Source of the DNA: Cercozoa sp. M6MM
Lineage: Eukaryota > Endomyxa: Ascetosporea
Assembly: GCA_040357565.1 (NCBI GenBank)
Contig: JBDODJ010000017.1
Direction: 5' to 3' (one strand)
DNA: 64,000 nt
Every line of letters begins with the position of its first letter. Position 1 is the first letter of the stretch. The translations under genes were made by a program, and so were the position numbers. This document shows, one piece after another, positions 57,355-64,000 of the stretch. The notes under the pieces were generated by a model. The model was not told the DNA's origin. It worked only from the letters and a program-made list of their open reading frames with translations, and made no database searches.

Positions 57355-58221
57355 CTGAAAGAGTAAGTTTAGTCAAAGGGAGGTCTCACAATGTTGCCAC
57401 AAGAACGCCGTCGTTCCAGAAACTCAGTTCGAAGGGCGGACTGCTCGGCTTGGTTCCCAAGGCAAAGGTAACCGTGAAGCCCCTTTGGGCGATTAGACTC
57501 TTTTGAGATCCCAAACGGAGGAATGCAAGGGACGAGAATGAAAGAAACTGTTGATACAAAACTTCGGGGTACCAGGACAGCGTTCGTAGCCTGAGTTAGC
57601 ATTTTATGGACAGTGGCGAGTGATCGGCCCTCGCGTTGGTAGTAGGCGACCTACAGTACTCGTTGTTAGGTAACCAGAATACGATGATTGCTGACAGACT
57701 GAGACTTACATTCGGAGAATATGAAGCAAGCAACTCGTCGAAGCCTTTCAGAATTTCAGCACTCTCATTCAATGCGAGAGCATCTTCGTCCCTCAGTTTT
57801 TTCAGCACTCGGCGCAGGATTCTAAAGTCACCCGGCGACACACGAAGTTCTTCGCCGAGTCCGTGTGTGCCCTGCAGCACAGGCATCAAGGGGCGACCGT
57901 GGCCACAAATCGCCGTCAGTGTCACGCACTGCACCTCCGCCGGAGCAGCAGCGAGAACCTCGCGCACACTTGTTTCGACGTTTGCGTATTCGACTCCATG
58001 TAGGTCGAGTTCGATCTGACAATGCGCTCAAATCTTGACCTCAATTCAGTCATACTGCAAAAGAAAAAAGTAGACGTGACACTAGACGGTACCACAGTAC
58101 TCGCACAGGACACCGGCGGCACAGCAGGCACACTAGTACTGCTGCCAAGCGCGGTGTTTGACACGGCGCAAGCACACGCCAGGGCCAACCCGAAAGCGCT
58201 CACGAGCGACTTCAATGCCAT
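54220..58221 (-). CDS. Long protein with N-terminal Smr-like domain, unknown function
   Basis: An exon from about 58014 reads IELDLHGVEYANVETSVREV and VTLTAICGHGRPLMPVLQG; the LDLHG start and the GHGRP core are the Smr pattern (a nuclease/nucleic-acid-binding fold in MutS2 and plant PPR proteins). Downstream exons: VSPGDFRILRRVLKKLRDED, YYQREGRSLATVHKMLTQAT, RVLSTGAK-like RVRLDSTGAKRVEGPISL, WTAVQSILDRFKQVQIALDF, an E/R/A-rich coiled coil (ITQERRARMARRAAAQASSE), VENMTRSLVRLFEQRLLDSV, GQEIDAFVDTVTTMAETSAS, IELLSLDSTQIEDMMLLLK, then VRDAVIVPTSQEAVSMVCPA, HVVHALIWLAKPENADRMAA and a last exon MVSWSVYCNDDGDIRLLEPP. The first exon is uncertain: ATG 58221 opens a hydrophobic MALKSLVSAFGLALACACAV that joins in phase, or an unseen exon exists. 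Introns hold (TG)n and (CT)n arrays, one with a 10-N gap. Confidence 0.5.
55216..55303. repeat. (CA)n microsatellite in an intron of the Smr-domain gene
   Basis: About 43 units with one CATA interruption; (TG)n on the sense strand. Confidence 0.95.
57003..57048. repeat. 46-bp segment repeated at 58519-58564
   Basis: Shares CACCAGCT-TATTGGAGATCTAGG and the following GTGTAGATTGAAACCGAG with the intergenic copy, two mismatches. Here it spans an exon-intron border of the Smr-domain gene. Confidence 0.85.
57224..57349. repeat. (GA)n microsatellite with 10-N gap in an intron
   Basis: GA array broken by N at 57291-57300; (TC)n on the sense strand, next to the acceptor of the exon that starts EPIIVGRVRL. 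Confidence 0.95.
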
Positions 58222-58943
58222 CTCAGGTCATACAGACGAAACAGACTGTACGTATTCGCTGTTCGAGCTGAAATTCGCTCGACTAAGATAGACAGTGCGT
58301 TCGGACTCTTGGGCCACGTGTTGCTCTCGTGTTGTCCCCAGGCTTGAGTCGGACTGACTGTACGATTCAAATTAACAGACCACACATAGACCATAAATCA
58401 TAGAAACACACGAAAGTTAGAGACCGAAAAGGCTAAGATTTTTGTTGCAAATGGTGCCTCGGTTTCAATATGTTAATCTTTCTTTGAAATATGTTAATCT
58501 TTCAGTTTTCCTCATCCGGCACCAGCTGTATTGGAGATCTAGGTGTAGATTGAAACCGAGACACAAATAAGTCCTCAGCAAGGGCTTTTGGAAACAACGC
58601 TATCACGGCCACGAGCGCTCTATTCGTGTAACTCGCGTTTATTACGTCTAGCAGCTGCACGTGTGCTTTTGAATTCACTGCCTGAAGAAGTTTTGCGCAT
58701 GGGGCTGCAAATGTTCCATGATGGGTTCACCGAAATAGTGCTGCAGTGCTGTACATACAATGACTTGGCTCCTAGTAGCGCACCGAATTTTTGGACAGTA
58801 CGTCGGCGCCGAGTCAGATGGTACCCTTTGCAGCAAAGGCACCCAGTAGCCCGAGATTCTGGGTCCCCGGTCGTTGCTGAAACGTCTTCCAACGCCTCGC
58901 GCGAAATCGCAGTTCCAATACTTCTGTAAGAGTAGTGAGGATC
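58222..58943. other. Divergent promoter region with mosaic repeat
   Basis: About 720 bp between the putative start of the Smr-domain gene and HAP2. It holds the inverted-repeat mosaic at 58454-58564. An open frame at 58588-58929 shows no family features and is not called. Confidence 0.4.
58454..58564. repeat. Mosaic element with 16-bp terminal inverted repeats
   Basis: Left end GTGCCTCGGTTTCAAT (58454-58469) and right end ATTGAAACCGAGACAC (58549-58564) are inverted copies with one mismatch. The interior holds two copies of AATATGTTAATCTTTC and a CACCAGCT...GATCTAGG stretch shared with 57003-57048. Confidence 0.8.
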
Positions 58944-62783
<3,840 letters not shown>

Positions 62784-63087
62784 CCCCCACGCACACTCTG
62801 ACTACAGCAGCATCCTGACGTTGTCGTGCATTTACAAATTGCAACACCGTTAACTACAACACGTATTTCTGGACCTGATTGTACAGTGCAACACAACAGG
62901 GATACTGTACTTTGAGTCGACGCGACATCGATAGATTGAAAGATTTGCTGAATACACAACTGACACAAAATATGTTCCGTTCCACGTTCAGTTGACGTAA
63001 TATTATGTGTATATATACAGGGTATACATATACACAGTATCAGGTAACGACGTCAATAATGCAAAGGCAGGCCGTCATCAACACTCA

Positions 63088-64000
63088 TCACTCCCACGGC
63101 TCACCAACAAGCAGCTGCAGCCCGAGGTCCTTGTCTTGCTCCTCAACTCCTTCGCCGATATCGAGCACGCGACGCGTTTCGACGTCTGGACGGTACTTGC
63201 GTCGCCTTCGCGCGTGCAGCATGGCCTCGTCCTCTTCGTAGAGCCCGCCGCCTCCGGCGATTTGAGCCCTCTGCAGAGAGTCACAAAAGTAAGATCACTT
63301 CGAGTTTCGACAGACTTCTACAGTACCAACTCAATATCGTCAGCTGGCACGTCCTTGCGCGACTCGACGACGCCGAGTGCAAACCGACCCCACATTGCAA
63401 AGGCAACAGCGCATAGCAGTTGCGTTGTTGTCAGTAACTGCAGTGTACATATAACGCAGCACAGGAATAAGCAGTCTAGAAGGCGTACCAGGGCAACGAA
63501 AAACAGCATGCCCGAGCAGATGCCGAGGTGCGCCACCACAAGCATCGCCGATGCGGCCGAAGACATGGCAAGCAGCGTCATTGAGTACACTGTAGGGTGC
63601 TTACGGGCACTGAAGAGAGTATGTGCCGTGATTAGTGCCATCGCAATCTACAGTACATCGTGAAGGGAGTTGGTGACATGTGACGGGAGTTGGTGACCGG
63701 AGTACCATAAACACCGACTCGTACAGCGGACCCAATCCAAAGTCGCTGAATACGAGAAGCAGCAAGTACACCAGTAGCAACAGTGTGCTCGTTCCCCAAA
63801 TACAAAGCACGGCCGAGTAGTAACTATTCACGTTACATCGTAGGCAAGTTGAGTAGTGAAAAAACGTTGCCATACCCAAATGGAAGCACACGCGCATATC
63901 GAGTAGCTTTCGCGATTTCCTTCATCAGTCGCATCTGTTTGCGCGTCTCTTTGTCCAGTTTTACTTCCTTTTTCGCTTTCGTCTGCATCTTTTGTTGTGC
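63088..64000 (-). CDS. Multi-pass membrane protein, 3' part (5' end outside window)
   Basis: Reading leftwards from the window edge, a basic/helical cytosolic segment (KETRKQMRLMKEIAKATRYA) leads to hydrophobic segments in separate exons: SAVLCIWGTSTLLLLVYLLL with LVFSDFGLGPLYESVFM, IAMALITAHTLFSARKHPTV, MTLLAMSSAASAMLVVAHLG with ICSGMLFFVALVRLLDCLFL, and TTQLLCAVAFAMWGRFALGV. So at least four membrane spans. The cytosolic end reads SRKDVPADDIEL then GGGLYEEDEAMLHARRRRKY and closes EQDKDLGLQLLVGEPWE-TGA. I do not recognise the family; a short ER/Golgi-type membrane protein of the TMEM kind would fit in size. It is tail-to-tail with HAP2 (about 300 bp). An AT-rich patch lies just beyond the stop, near 63003-63045. 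Confidence 0.6.

Noticed and set aside
57369-57560. Alternative frame in the Smr gene reading VTFALGTKPSSPPFELSFWN
   Set aside because: Looks protein-like, but it does not join in phase with the next exon (EPIIVGRVRL), whereas the other frame does; a 25-nt intron would also be needed.
58454-58564. LTR or retrotransposon end
   Set aside because: No reverse transcriptase, primer-binding site or direct terminal repeats nearby; inverted repeats and gene-derived pieces fit a hairpin or template switch better.

Overview
This is nuclear DNA of a eukaryote. Nearly every recognisable gene is cut by many short GT-AG introns (mostly about 40-110 nt), exons keep phase across them, TAA, TAG and TGA are all used as stops, and there are no operon-type ribosome sites, rRNA genes or CRISPR arrays. 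The gene set (Rac GTPase, FG nucleoporin, importin-alpha-like ARM protein, HAP2/GCS1 gamete fusogen, CDCA7-type zinc finger, CCDC17-like protein, EF-hand/pyrophosphatase fusion, long-form SppA) points to a sexual unicellular or simple eukaryote. I cannot place it to a lineage from this window. Three runs of N (23617-23716, 57291-57300, 59396-59405) lie in or beside microsatellites and are assembly gaps.

Layout. 1-3.9 kb: 3' end of an unknown gene and TRMT1 tail to tail. 4.3-11 kb: importin-alpha-like protein, a small acidic protein, an EF-hand soluble pyrophosphatase and a tiny unknown protein. 11.3-20.4 kb: SLC10A7-like transporter, a putative secreted protein, an acidic nuclear-type protein. 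21-26 kb: Rac, then a large helical protein of unknown function. 26-30 kb: a surface/extracellular cluster, namely a secreted Tyr/Pro/Glu pentapeptide-repeat protein and two paralogous Cys-rich single-pass membrane proteins. 30.4-33.6 kb: double B-box protein, CDCA7-type zinc finger, unknown protein. 33.6-41.1 kb: one very long coiled-coil CCDC17-like gene. 41.4-48.6 kb: unknown protein, TPR protein, SppA protease. 48.8-53.8 kb: NUP62/NSP1 and an alpha/beta hydrolase. 54.2-58.2 kb: long Smr-domain protein. 58.9-62.8 kb: HAP2/GCS1. 63.1-64 kb: 3' part of a multi-pass membrane protein.

Genes are packed head-to-head and tail-to-tail with little space. Two neighbouring gene pairs are each separated by only 18 bp. 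Many start codons sit 0-17 nt behind a pyrimidine-AG splice acceptor, which raises the possibility of spliced-leader trans-splicing (or very 3' leader introns). Introns are the main home of repeats: (TG)n, pyrimidine-rich simple repeats, pentanucleotide minisatellites and telomere-like arrays, mostly in one orientation relative to the gene. Exon limits below come from frame continuity and splice-site inspection; no alignment or transcript was available.
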